In this document: piece after piece, positions 29,469-37,633 of the stretch | Layout: every line of letters starts with the position of its first letter | Position numbering within the stretch: position 1 is the first letter of the stretch | Origin: Gemmobacter sp. 24YEA27 | Lineage (GTDB): Bacteria > Pseudomonadota > Alphaproteobacteria > Rhodobacterales > Rhodobacteraceae | NCBI RefSeq assembly: GCF_030052995.1 | Contig: NZ_JASJPW010000001.1 | Location: 3,338,001 to 3,402,000, forward strand | Direction of reading: 5' to 3' | Length of the DNA stretch: 64,000 bases | Translations under genes and position numbers: made by a program | Notes under the pieces: model-generated | The model's input: the letters and a program-made list of their open reading frames with translations, nothing else | Told to the model about the DNA's origin: nothing | The model's database searches: none

Positions 29469-30761
29469 ATGCCCTTCGCGAATGACCAGAGCCCAAAGGC
29501 TGACGGCTGGCAACTCCGGCTCTGGCTCTGGCTCAGGCCGCTTTTGCAGCCGCTGATGCGCCGGATCCTGCGCAGGCGGCTCGCACAGGGGCGCGAGGAT
29601 CCGCAGCGAATGGGCGAGAAACTGGGCGAAGCCACCCTGCCCCGCCCGCCGGGCCGCCTCGTGTGGCTGCATGCGGTCGGGCTTGGCGAGGTGATGGCGC
29701 TGCGCCCGCTGATCGCGCAGATGCGGGACCTCGCGCCGGATCTGCGGTTTCTGATCACCTCGACCGCGCGGTCTTCCGCGGGGGTGATCGGGCAGAACCT
29801 TCCCGAAGGCGCGGAGCATCAGTTCCTGCCGCTGGATGGGCCGGATTTCGGCGCGCGGTTTCTGGATCACTGGCAGCCGTCGCTGTCGGTGTGGTCGGAA
29901 CAGGATCTCTGGCCAGGCCTGATCTGCGACACCGCCCGGCGTGGCATTCCGCTGGCCTGGGTCAATGCGCGGATGAATGACGGCAGCCTGAAAAAACGCC
30001 GCCGCCTGCGCGGGCTCTACCGCGATGTCATGGCGCGTTTCGCCCTGATCGAGGCACAGGATGCCCGCAGCGCTGCGAACCTGCGCAAGCTGGGCGCGGC
30101 TTTCGTGCGCGAAGGCCATTCGCTGAAACCCGCCGCCGAACCGCTGAGCGTCGACAGCGGCGCGCTGACCGCGCTGCAGGCCACGCTGGCGGGGCGCCGC
30201 ATCATCATCGCCGCCTCGACCCATCCCGCCGATGAGGCGGTGCTGATCCCTGCCTTCCGCGACATCGCTGCGCAGGATCCTGCGGCGCTGCTGATCCTCG
30301 CCCCGCGCCTGCCCGCGCGCGCAGGCGAGATCGCGGCCGCACTTGACACGGCAGGCCTCAGCCATGCGCGCCGCAGCCTGGGCGAGACGCCCACGCCTGC
30401 CACCCGGGTCTGGCTTGCCGACACATTCGGCGAGCTGGGGCTTTGGTACCGCCTCGCCACCCAAGCCTTTATCGGCGGGGCGATGGGCGAGACCGGCGGT
30501 CATAATCCGTGGGAGGCGGTCTGCCTTGGTCTGCCCGTGATCCATGGGCCGAATGTGGCGAATTTCGCCCATGACTATGCCGGGCTTCACGCCGCCGGCC
30601 TTGCCACCGAAGTGCCGCCTGATCCGCTTGCCCTGAGCGCCGCCCTTGCCGCGCCCCTGACGGACGCCACCGCAAAGGCCGAAACCCTTGTCGGCGAGGC
30701 CCGCGCCGCGCTGCAACCACTCGCCGCCGATCTGGTCGCGCTGATCGGAGACCGCGCATGA
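29469..30761 (+). CDS. waaA: 3-deoxy-D-manno-octulosonic acid (Kdo) transferase, WaaA-type
   Basis: A 430-residue GT30 protein that adds Kdo from CMP-Kdo to lipid A precursor at the inner membrane. The N-terminal domain has LVWLHAVGLGEVMALRPL near residue 60 and, just before it, EKLGE, corresponding to the family ERLG motif with the catalytic glutamate. The C-terminal GT-B half has STHPADEAVL, LWYRLATQAFIGGAMGETGGHNPWEA and the nucleotide-sugar binding region. ATG 29469 is used; GTG 29427 is an alternative. Its stop overlaps the start of a second WaaA-like gene by four bases. Confidence 0.85.
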   Translation: MPFANDQSPKADGWQLRLWLWLRPLLQPLMRRILRRRLAQGREDPQRMGEKLGEATLPRPPGRLVWLHAVGLGEVMALRPLIAQMRDLAPDLRFLITSTARSSAGVIGQNLPEGAEHQFLPLDGPDFGARFLDHWQPSLSVWSEQDLWPGLICDTARRGIPLAWVNARMNDGSLKKRRRLRGLYRDVMARFALIEAQDARSAANLRKLGAAFVREGHSLKPAAEPLSVDSGALTALQATLAGRRIIIAASTHPADEAVLIPAFRDIAAQDPAALLILAPRLPARAGEIAAALDTAGLSHARRSLGETPTPATRVWLADTFGELGLWYRLATQAFIGGAMGETGGHNPWEAVCLGLPVIHGPNVANFAHDYAGLHAAGLATEVPPDPLALSAALAAPLTDATAKAETLVGEARAALQPLAADLVALIGDRA

Positions 30762-32124
30762 TCCTGCATCTCTTCCTGATCCTCTGGCGGCTTTTGTGGA
30801 TTCCGCTTTTGCCGCTTTTGCTGGTCTATCTCTGGCGGCGCGGCCGCCGCGATCCCGATTACACCCGCCACCTGGCCGAGCGCTTCGGCATCTATTCCCG
30901 CCCGCTGCCGCAGGGCGCGATCTGGTTTCATGCTGTCAGCCTTGGCGAGACGCGCTCGGCCACCGCGCTGATCCGCCTGTGCCTTGCGCGCGGAGACCAG
31001 GTCGTTCTTACCCATTTCACCCCTGCCGGAAGGCGCGAATCCGCCCGGCTTTTCGCGTCCGAGATCGCCTCGGGTCAGCTGGCGGCGGTCTGGGTGCCGC
31101 TGGATATGTTCTGGTGCTGGCGGCGGTTCTTCCGGGCCTGCCGCCCCCGGATCGGGCTGACGCTGGAGATCGAGATCTGGCCCGCGATGATCTTCGCAGC
31201 GCGGCGCGCGGGCGTGCCTTTGTTCATGTGCAATGCGCAATATCCCTCGCCCTCGCTGGCGCGTGACAGCAAGGGGCTGAGGCTGAGGCAAAGGGTGATC
31301 CGGGGATTTGCCGGGGCTTTCGTGAAATCCGAGCTGCAAAAAGCGCGGTTTGAAAGCATCGGTCTGGACACTATCACCGTCACCGGCGAGCTGCGGTTCG
31401 ATCAGCCGCTGCCGCCGGGCCTTGACGAGGCGGCAAGCGCGATCCGCCACTGGCTGGCGCCTGAGGGCCAGATCATCACCATCGCCAGCGGCGTCGAGGT
31501 CGAAGAGCCGATCTATGCGACCGTGATCCGCGAGATGCGAGATGCGGCCCAGGCCCGGGGTCTGCCCCCCCGCTGTTTCTCTATGTCCCCCGCGCGCCAG
31601 AACGGTTCGATGCGGTTTATGACGACCTGACCGCCCAGGGCCTGAACGTGCTGCGGCGCAGCAGCGCACTGCCCCCCGGGGCCGCCGGATTTGCCCATCG
31701 CCCGAATGGCAGTCACGATCTGGGCGAGGTGGATGTCTTCCTTGGCGACAGTCTGGGCGAGATGTTCTTCTGCCTCGCCCCGGCAGACCGGGTCGTGGTC
31801 GGCGGCGGCTTCAACCCGCGCGGCGCACATAATATTTCCGAGGCGCTGATGCTGATGAAGCCGGTGGTCACCGGCCCCTGGACCTGGACCATCGAATTCC
31901 CGTTCGAAGAGGCCGCCCTTGCCGGGGTCGCGGTCAGCCTCGGCAACCAGACCGACGCGCCCCCCGCACTCGCGGCCAGGCTGACCGCCGCGCTGTCGCA
32001 GCCCGACCAGACCGATCCGGCGCAGATCCGGGCCTTCCTCGACCAGCAGCAGGGCGCCAGCGCGCGAACGCTTGCGGCGATTGACCGGGTGCTTGCCGCC
32101 GGCACAGCGCGTCAGGTCGGATAG
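30758..32124 (+). CDS. Second Kdo transferase-like GT30 protein (frame broken)
   Basis: A WaaA paralogue. It has an N-terminal membrane anchor (about residues 1-27), then ERFGIYSRPLPQGAIWFHAVSLGE containing the catalytic-glutamate motif, EIEIWPAM and, after the break, DVFLGDSLGEMFFCLAPADRVVVGG with FNPRGAHNISEAL. The frame is lost in a run of seven C at 31565-31571. One extra C joins ...ARGLPPP to LFLYVPRAPERFDAVYDDL and gives about 455 residues. It overlaps the first waaA by ATGA, so both are cotranscribed. It may add a second Kdo or another octulosonate; the specificity cannot be read from sequence. Confidence 0.82.
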
Positions 32125-32295
32125 ATCCTCTTTTCGCCCGCTGCGGGGGTAAATTTCACCTGTTTGCCCCCTGCGAAGCGCCTGGGATATTTTCTTGCGC
32201 GGCGGGGACATGGCCGCAAGAATGGCGCGTCGCGCGGCGTTGAGGCCCGCATCACCCGACACCCAAGCCAGATGGCCAGGAAAGAGGATCCGACC

Positions 32296-32631
32296 ATGCT
32301 TCCGCCCCCCCAGCCCCCCACCCTGAGAGGGCTGCTTGCCGCCCTGACGATTGCCACAGTCGCCGCTCCTGGCTTTGCCCTTGCGCAGGGCACTGTATCC
32401 GAGGCCCAGATCCTCGCCGGTCCCTGTGCCAGCTGCCACGGCCCCGCCGGCCAGTCGCCGGGCGCCATCCCCTCGATCGCCGGTCTCACGGAAGCCGATC
32501 TGACGGCGAAACTGACCGCGTTTCGCGACAACCCGCCCGCAGGCACCACCGTCATGACCCGCCATATGAAAGGCTATGATGACGGTCAGATCGCCGCCCT
32601 GGCGAAGTATTTCGCGGAGGTGGAAGGATGA
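32296..32631 (+). CDS. Monohaem cytochrome c subunit of flavocytochrome c sulfide dehydrogenase (FccA/SoxE-like)
   Basis: A 111-residue periplasmic cytochrome. It has a signal peptide (about 1-31, ending FALAQG), one haem-binding CASCH at about residues 44-48 and the likely axial methionine in [11 protein letters not shown]. Such c-type subunits accept electrons from the FAD subunit that oxidises sulfide. ATG 32296 has AGAGGA seven bases upstream. The stop overlaps the start of the flavoprotein gene by ATGA, as in fccAB and soxEF pairs. It has one haem, whereas the Allochromatium FccA has two. Confidence 0.82.
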   Translation: MLPPPQPPTLRGLLAALTIATVAAPGFALAQGTVSEAQILAGPCASCHGPAGQSPGAIPSIAGLTEADLTAKLTAFRDNPPAGTTVMTRHMKGYDDGQIAALAKYFAEVEG

Positions 32632-33920
32632 ATACGACCCGCAGAACCCTCATCGCAGGCCTTGGGGCAGGCCTTGGCGCAGGCGCCGCCACTTTCGCGC
32701 TTCCTGGCCTGATCCGGGCGCAGAACGCCTCGGCCCATGTCGTCGTCGTGGGCGGCGGCTTTGGCGGCGCCACAGCGGCCCGCTACCTGCGCCGCTACAG
32801 CCCCGATCTGAAAATCACCCTGGTCGAGCCCTCGCAAACATTTGTCACCTGCCCGTTCTCGAACCTCTATCTCGGCGGGCTGCGGACCTGGGACAGCATC
32901 ACCCATGGCTACACCGCCCTTACCGCCGAGGGGATCGATGTCATCCACGCCAGTGCCGAACAGATCGACGGCGCGGCGAAGAAAGTGACGCTCTCGGATG
33001 GCACGGTGCTGGATTATGACCGGCTTGTCCTGTCGCCGGGCATCGACATCAAATGGGGCGCGCTGGAGGGCTATGACGAAGCCGCGTCAGACCGCGCGCC
33101 GCATGCCTGGAAGGCCGGGCCACAGACGCAGCTGCTGAAATCGCAGCTCGAGGCGATGGAGGATGGCGGCACATTCGTGATGTCGATCACCGATGGCGCC
33201 TTCCGCTGCCCGCCGGGGCCCTATGAGCGTGCCTCGCTGGTGGCGCATTACCTGAAAACCAACAAGCCGAAATCGAAGATCCTGCTTCTCGACAGCAAAG
33301 AGACCTTCTCGAAACAGGGATTGTTCAAACAGGGATGGGAGGCGCTTTACGGCGATATGATCGAATGGATCAGCGCCGATAATGACGGCAAGGTTGCAAA
33401 GGTCGATGCCGGCGCCCTGACGGTCGAGACCGCATTTGGTGTGACGCATAAGGCCGATGTACTGAATGTGGTGCCGCCGCAGAAAGCGGGCTGGATCGCA
33501 GACCGCGCCGGGGTCACCAATGACACCGGCTGGGTGCCGGTGAAGGGCAACACGTTCGAATCCGCGCAGGTGCCGGGGATCTATGTGGTGGGCGACGCGA
33601 CCATTGCCGCCCCGATGCCGAAATCGGGTTTCTGTGCCAATGCGCAGGGCAAGGTGGCGGCCGCCGCGATCATCGCCGATCTGGCAGGCGCCGAGCCGGC
33701 GCCGGCGAGTTTCGTCAACACCTGTTACAGCCTTGTGGGCCCGGAATGGGGGATCTCGGTCGCCGGGGTCTATTATTTCGACGGCGAGAAGATCGCCGAG
33801 CGCGAAGGCTCCGGCGGGGTCAGCCCGCTTGAGGCCGATGCCAGCTTCCGCCAGGCCGAAGCGGTTTATGGCGCGGGCTGGTATGCCTCGATCAGCGCCG
33901 ATACCTGGGGTACGGTATGA
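32628..33920 (+). CDS. Sulfide dehydrogenase flavoprotein subunit (FccB/SoxF-like)
   Basis: A 430-residue periplasmic flavoprotein with a twin-arginine-type leader (TTRRTLIAG, about 1-32) and an FAD-binding GGGFGG at about 42-47. It has the FAD-linking cysteine context [13 protein letters not shown]. The redox-active cysteine pair of the family is in [11 protein letters not shown] and NTCYSL. It oxidises sulfide to sulfur or polysulfide and passes electrons to the cytochrome encoded just upstream. The export signal implies folding with FAD in the cytoplasm before Tat transport. All key residues are present. Confidence 0.9.
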   Translation: MNTTRRTLIAGLGAGLGAGAATFALPGLIRAQNASAHVVVVGGGFGGATAARYLRRYSPDLKITLVEPSQTFVTCPFSNLYLGGLRTWDSITHGYTALTAEGIDVIHASAEQIDGAAKKVTLSDGTVLDYDRLVLSPGIDIKWGALEGYDEAASDRAPHAWKAGPQTQLLKSQLEAMEDGGTFVMSITDGAFRCPPGPYERASLVAHYLKTNKPKSKILLLDSKETFSKQGLFKQGWEALYGDMIEWISADNDGKVAKVDAGALTVETAFGVTHKADVLNVVPPQKAGWIADRAGVTNDTGWVPVKGNTFESAQVPGIYVVGDATIAAPMPKSGFCANAQGKVAAAAIIADLAGAEPAPASFVNTCYSLVGPEWGISVAGVYYFDGEKIAEREGSGGVSPLEADASFRQAEAVYGAGWYASISADTWGTV

Positions 33921-33947
33921 GGGCATAAACAGGTTAAGGACGGCTCA

Positions 33948-34982
33948 ATGGACGCGGTAACTCTCGGTCTTGGTCTTGGCTTTGTGTTCGGGGCCGCGGC
34001 CAGGGCGGGGAAGTTCTGCCTCCTGCGGGGAATGAAAGGGCTGATGGGCGGGGGGGATCTCTCGCCCCTTCGCGCATTCGCGCTGGCGCTCGCGGTGGCG
34101 ATTGCCGGTACCCAGGCGCTGAATTTCCTCGGGCTGACCGATCTGTCGCGCGCGCTGCCGTTGCGGGGGTCGTTTGCCGCAGGCGGGCTCTTCATCGGCG
34201 GCGCGGTTTTCGGGCTGGGCATGGTGCTGGCCAATGCCTGTGGTGCGCGCTCGCTGGTCTTGCTGGCAGGGGGCAATCTGCGGTCACTTCTGGTGCTGTT
34301 ATGCCTTGGGCTGGCGGCCCAGGCCAGCCTGACCGGTGTATTGGCCCCCTGGCGCCAGGCGCTGCAACTGGGTCAGATCAGCCCTGAAGCGCTGAGCCTG
34401 ACCGGATTCCTGCGCGGGTTTGGCCTTTCGCCGATGATCGCGCTTGTGCTGGCGGCGGGCCTGCCGGTGCTGATCCTGATCTGGTTCGCGCGCCCGGTTT
34501 TGAAACGGCCGGTCGAGGCGTTTTCCGCCCTTGTGATCGGGCTTTGCGTGGTCGCGGGCTGGTGGATCAGTTTCACCACCGATGACCCGTTCGACCCGAA
34601 AATCCTGTCTTCCATCAGCTTTGTCGCGCCCGTCGGCGAAGGGTTTTTATGGCTGATGTTGTCCTCGGGCCGCGCGGTCGCCTTCGGCCTCGCCGTGGTC
34701 GGAGGCACTCTTGCGGGCGCCTTCCTCATCGCGCTCGTCACCCGCAGCTTCGCGCTGGAAAGTTTCACCTCGGGAAGCCATTCCCTGATTGCCGCCCTTG
34801 GAGGAATTTTGATGGGCTTTGGCGGCGTTCTTGCAATGGGTTGTTCTATCGGGCAAGCTTTGAGCGGTGTCTCGACACTTTCGCTGGCCAGTCTGGTCGC
34901 AAGCGCCGGTATTCTCGCGGGGATTGTGGCTGGTCTGGCTGTGATGCGCCAGACAACTCTCGGGAGGAGTTCCAGCCAATGA
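33948..34982 (+). CDS. YeeE/YedE (SoxT/TsuA-type) sulfur-compound transporter
   Basis: A 344-residue inner-membrane protein with about nine to ten hydrophobic segments. It has the conserved cysteine motifs of YeeE proteins: AGKFCLLRG near residue 22, VLANACGARSLVLLAGG near 95 and GVLAMGCSIGQALSG near 300. Members move thiosulfate or sulfur-containing ions across the inner membrane and several are encoded in sox clusters as SoxT. It lies 27 bases after the FccB-like gene and overlaps the next flavoprotein start by ATGA. The transported species here is inferred. Confidence 0.88.
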   Translation: MDAVTLGLGLGFVFGAAARAGKFCLLRGMKGLMGGGDLSPLRAFALALAVAIAGTQALNFLGLTDLSRALPLRGSFAAGGLFIGGAVFGLGMVLANACGARSLVLLAGGNLRSLLVLLCLGLAAQASLTGVLAPWRQALQLGQISPEALSLTGFLRGFGLSPMIALVLAAGLPVLILIWFARPVLKRPVEAFSALVIGLCVVAGWWISFTTDDPFDPKILSSISFVAPVGEGFLWLMLSSGRAVAFGLAVVGGTLAGAFLIALVTRSFALESFTSGSHSLIAALGGILMGFGGVLAMGCSIGQALSGVSTLSLASLVASAGILAGIVAGLAVMRQTTLGRSSSQ

Positions 34983-36325
34983 TGAAAGCCCCGCATTTCA
35001 CCCGCCGCAAGCTGCTGACCGCCGCGCCGTCGCTGGCGCTTCTGACCGGGATCGGCGGGGCCGCCCTGGCCGCGCCCGAAGGTCTGACATCCGAGACGCT
35101 CCTGATGTCGCGCTCGGGCAAGGGCCCGAGGATCGTCATTTGTGGCGGCGGCTGGGGCGGGCTTTCCGCCGCGCGCCATCTGCGCGAAGAGCTCCCCGGG
35201 GCCGAGATCATCGTGCTGGAGAGGAACCCGATCTTCTGGTCCTGCCCGATGTCGAACAAATGGCTGATCGACGTGGTCGACACTGCTTTTCTGACCCAGG
35301 ACCTGCTGCGCCCGGCGCAGAAATGGGGCTATTCCCTCGTGCACTGCGAGGTGACGAATATCGATCGGGCGGCAAAGACCGTCCATACTTCAAAGGGCAA
35401 GGTCGATTACGATTTCCTGATCCTCGCCGGGGGCATCCGCAACGCCTATGAGGCCTGGTTCGGCGAGGACCGCCAGGCCGCCGAATATACCCGCCAGAAT
35501 TTCGGATCGGCCTATATCCCGAATGCCGAGCATCTCGCGCTGAAAAACAAGATCCACAATTTAAAGGGCGGCACCATCGTGATGACGCTGCCGCCGCCAC
35601 CGCATCGCTGCCCGCCCTCGCCCTATGAGCGCGCCTGCGTGATGGCCTGGCATTTCAAGGTAAACAACATCCCGGCAAAGATCCTCATTCTCGATCCGAA
35701 ACCGCAGATCGCCCCGATCGGCGCCGGCTATGAGGCAGCGTTTGAGGAGCTTTACCCCGATATCATCACCCATGTGCCAAATGCGAAGGTGAAAGAGGTC
35801 GATCCCTATAACAAGCGGATCATGACCGAGGCCGGGGATTTCGACTTTGACGATGCGGTCTTCATGCCGCCGCATCAGGCATCAGACATGGTCTGGTATG
35901 CCGACCTGATCGGCAAGGGCGAAGACGGCAGGCCGACCGGCTGGGCCGATATGGATCCACGTTTCTTCACCGCGCGGGGCGATGACAGCGTCTATATCAT
36001 CGGGGATTCCATGGGCGCGATTTCCCCGCATTTCGGCCATTACCCGAAATCGGGCCATGTCGCGAACTATATCGGGCGGATCGTGGCCGGGAATATCGGC
36101 CAGCGGGTCAGGGGCGAGGATGTGGTGGCGGAACTGCCCGATAATCTGTGCTATATGCTGGTGAATGGCGACCCGCAGGAGGCGATCTCGGTCGAGTTCA
36201 CCTATGCGGTCGGCCAGGACGGTCTGGTACATCAGACGCAGATCGACATCGATGTGCGGACACCAGATCTCATGGCCGAGGATTTTGTCTGGATTGATGG
36301 GATGTTCAATGACTTCCTGCGCTGA
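34979..36325 (+). CDS. Second FccB/SoxF-like FAD-dependent sulfide dehydrogenase flavoprotein
   Basis: A 448-residue periplasmic flavoprotein distinct from the first. It has a twin-arginine leader (FTRRKLLTAAPSLALL, about 1-34), dinucleotide motif GGGWGG, the FAD-linking cysteine context FWSCPMSNKW and the redox cysteines in HRCPPSPYERACVMAW and DNLCYMLVN. It keeps every catalytic position of the family but has no dedicated cytochrome gene next to it. ATG 34979 overlaps the transporter stop and has GGAGGAG upstream. It may share the upstream cytochrome or act on sulfur bound to SoxYZ; this is inference. Confidence 0.87.
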   Translation: MMKAPHFTRRKLLTAAPSLALLTGIGGAALAAPEGLTSETLLMSRSGKGPRIVICGGGWGGLSAARHLREELPGAEIIVLERNPIFWSCPMSNKWLIDVVDTAFLTQDLLRPAQKWGYSLVHCEVTNIDRAAKTVHTSKGKVDYDFLILAGGIRNAYEAWFGEDRQAAEYTRQNFGSAYIPNAEHLALKNKIHNLKGGTIVMTLPPPPHRCPPSPYERACVMAWHFKVNNIPAKILILDPKPQIAPIGAGYEAAFEELYPDIITHVPNAKVKEVDPYNKRIMTEAGDFDFDDAVFMPPHQASDMVWYADLIGKGEDGRPTGWADMDPRFFTARGDDSVYIIGDSMGAISPHFGHYPKSGHVANYIGRIVAGNIGQRVRGEDVVAELPDNLCYMLVNGDPQEAISVEFTYAVGQDGLVHQTQIDIDVRTPDLMAEDFVWIDGMFNDFLR

Positions 36326-36326
36326 A

Positions 36327-36806
36327 ATGAACCGCCGTCAGGTGATGATCATGGGGACAGCAATGGGGGCGGCGCTTGGCGTCTCTCCGTTTCTGGGAAC
36401 CGCAGCGGCAGCACAAAGCTCGACCGCAGCCGCACGCGCCGATACCGCAGAATCCGACCGCATTGCGGCGGAATTCATCGGCACGGCAGAAGCGGTGAGC
36501 GAGGGCCTCGCGCTTGACCTGCCGGCTCTTGGCGACAACCCTTCGGCGGTGCCGGTCCGGGTGCATGTGACGGAAACAATCACCGATGACATCTGGTGTG
36601 AGGAACTGATCGTGCTGGCCGAGCGGAACCCGATGCCGCTGGCCTGCCGGTTCCGCTTTTCTCAGGCCAGTGGTGCGGCAGATGTGGCGGTCAGGCTGCG
36701 GCTGATCGAGACGATGCATGTGCGCGCGCTGGCGCGGATGAATGATAGCCGGGTGTTCGACACCCGCGGCCAGATCACCGTCGCCGCCGGCGGCTGCGGC
36801 CTTTAA
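36327..36806 (+). CDS. soxY: Thiosulfate-oxidation carrier protein SoxY
   Basis: A 159-residue periplasmic carrier. It has a twin-arginine leader (MNRRQVMIMG, hydrophobic to about residue 32) and an Ig-like domain. The C-terminal swinging arm ends GGCGL, the cysteine to which sulfur intermediates are attached in Sox metabolism. The canonical ending is GGCGG, so the last residue is changed. ATG 36327 is one base after the upstream stop; an in-frame ATG at 36309 inside the flavoprotein gene is possible but less likely. It is followed by soxZ 14 bases on. Confidence 0.88.
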   Translation: MNRRQVMIMGTAMGAALGVSPFLGTAAAAQSSTAAARADTAESDRIAAEFIGTAEAVSEGLALDLPALGDNPSAVPVRVHVTETITDDIWCEELIVLAERNPMPLACRFRFSQASGAADVAVRLRLIETMHVRALARMNDSRVFDTRGQITVAAGGCGL

Positions 36807-36819
36807 GGAGGATGTAAGG

Positions 36820-37145
36820 ATGGCAAATCCCCCCGGATCTGGCTGAGCAATGAGACGCCCGCAAAAGACGAGATCGTCCGGGTGCGCGCCCAGGTCGTGC
36901 ATATCATGGAAAGCGGTCTGCGCCTTGATGCGGCAGGCGCCCCGATCCCTCGCGACACACTGACGCGGTTCGAGGCCAGGCTGGGGGAGACCCTGGTGCT
37001 GGACTGGCTGCCGGAAACGGCAATCTCGCAAAATCCCTATATCGAGTTCACCTTCAAAGCGCGCGAAAGCGCTGTGCTGAAAATGACCTGGACCGATCAG
37101 CATGGCGTCCTGGCAGAGGCCGGGCGACAGATCACCCTATCCTGA
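36820..37145 (+). CDS. soxZ: Thiosulfate-oxidation complex protein SoxZ (frame broken at codon 4-5)
   Basis: Partner of SoxY. The ATG at 36820 has GGAGG eight bases upstream, but the frame stops after eight codons. One more C in the run of six at 36829-36834 gives MANPPRIWLSNETPAKDEIV followed by VRAQVVHIMESGLR and a normal 108-residue SoxZ ending GRQITLS. SoxZ has no signal and is exported bound to SoxY by the Tat route. It is the last gene of the sulfide island and ends 18 bases before a double hairpin. Confidence 0.87.
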
Positions 37146-37163
37146 CGCCGCGCCCGGCACGAG

Positions 37164-37211
37164 GCCGGTTTCTGCACAGAAACCGGCCCGGAATTTTTCT
37201 TAAAATTCCGG
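37164..37211. terminator. Double hairpin, bidirectional terminator between soxZ and the HIT gene
   Basis: Two adjacent perfect inverted repeats: arms GCCGGTTTCTG/CAGAAACCGGC around CA (37164-37187) and CCGGAATTTT/AAAATTCCGG around TCTT (37188-37211). They lie between convergent genes. The second has T-rich arms usable as a terminator in either direction. The TTTCTGCACAGAAA core recurs at 62765-62778. Confidence 0.7.
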
Positions 37212-37228
37212 TCGCGCGGCTGCGGCGC

Positions 37229-37600
37229 TTACGCTTTTTCGACAAGCCGGCCGAGGACGCGGCCGCCGAGGATATGCAGGTGGTAATGCGGCACTTCCTG
37301 CATCCCTGAACTGCCGGCATTGGTGATGGCGCGGTAGCCTTCCGGCCCGGAAAGTCCCAGATCGGCAATCACTTTCGCCACCGTGCGGTGGAAGTCGATG
37401 ATCTCGTCCTCTGGCGCCTCAGCGGCGAAATGGTCGAAATTGACATAGGCGCCTTTAGGGATCGCCAGAACATGCACCGGCGCATGCGGCGCGATGTCGT
37501 GAAACACCAGCGTATGCGCGCTTTCCGCCACGGTCTTGTTCGGGATCTCACCGCGCAGGATGCGGGCGAAAATATTCTGCGGATCGTAATTCCAGCTCAT
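37229..37600 (-). CDS. HIT family (HINT-like) nucleotide hydrolase
   Basis: A 123-residue protein of normal HINT size. The histidine triad is EVPHYHLHILGGR near the C-terminus, where the central histidine attacks the phosphate of AMP-amide type substrates. The N-terminal block NIFARILRGEIPNKTVAES is also typical. Cytoplasmic hydrolase of purine nucleoside phosphoramidates. It is 33 bases downstream of the start of the glycosyltransferase gene's end on the same strand, with no clear functional link. Confidence 0.93.
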   Translation of the reverse strand: MSWNYDPQNIFARILRGEIPNKTVAESAHTLVFHDIAPHAPVHVLAIPKGAYVNFDHFAAEAPEDEIIDFHRTVAKVIADLGLSGPEGYRAITNAGSSGMQEVPHYHLHILGGRVLGRLVEKA

Positions 37601-37633
37601 GGGCAGGCTCCGGTTTGGAAAAATTGCGGATCT

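Noticed and set aside
32164..32193. Promoter TTGCCC-17-ATATTT ahead of the cytochrome gene
   Set aside because: Only a weak match to consensus at the -10 element; not strong enough to list as a feature.
32296..37145. Complete Sox thiosulfate-oxidation cluster
   Set aside because: SoxX, SoxA, SoxB, SoxC and SoxD are absent from the window.
37164..37187. LexA or other SOS-type operator
   Set aside because: The dyad lies between convergent gene ends, not near a start, and does not match the alphaproteobacterial GTTC-N7-GTTC box.
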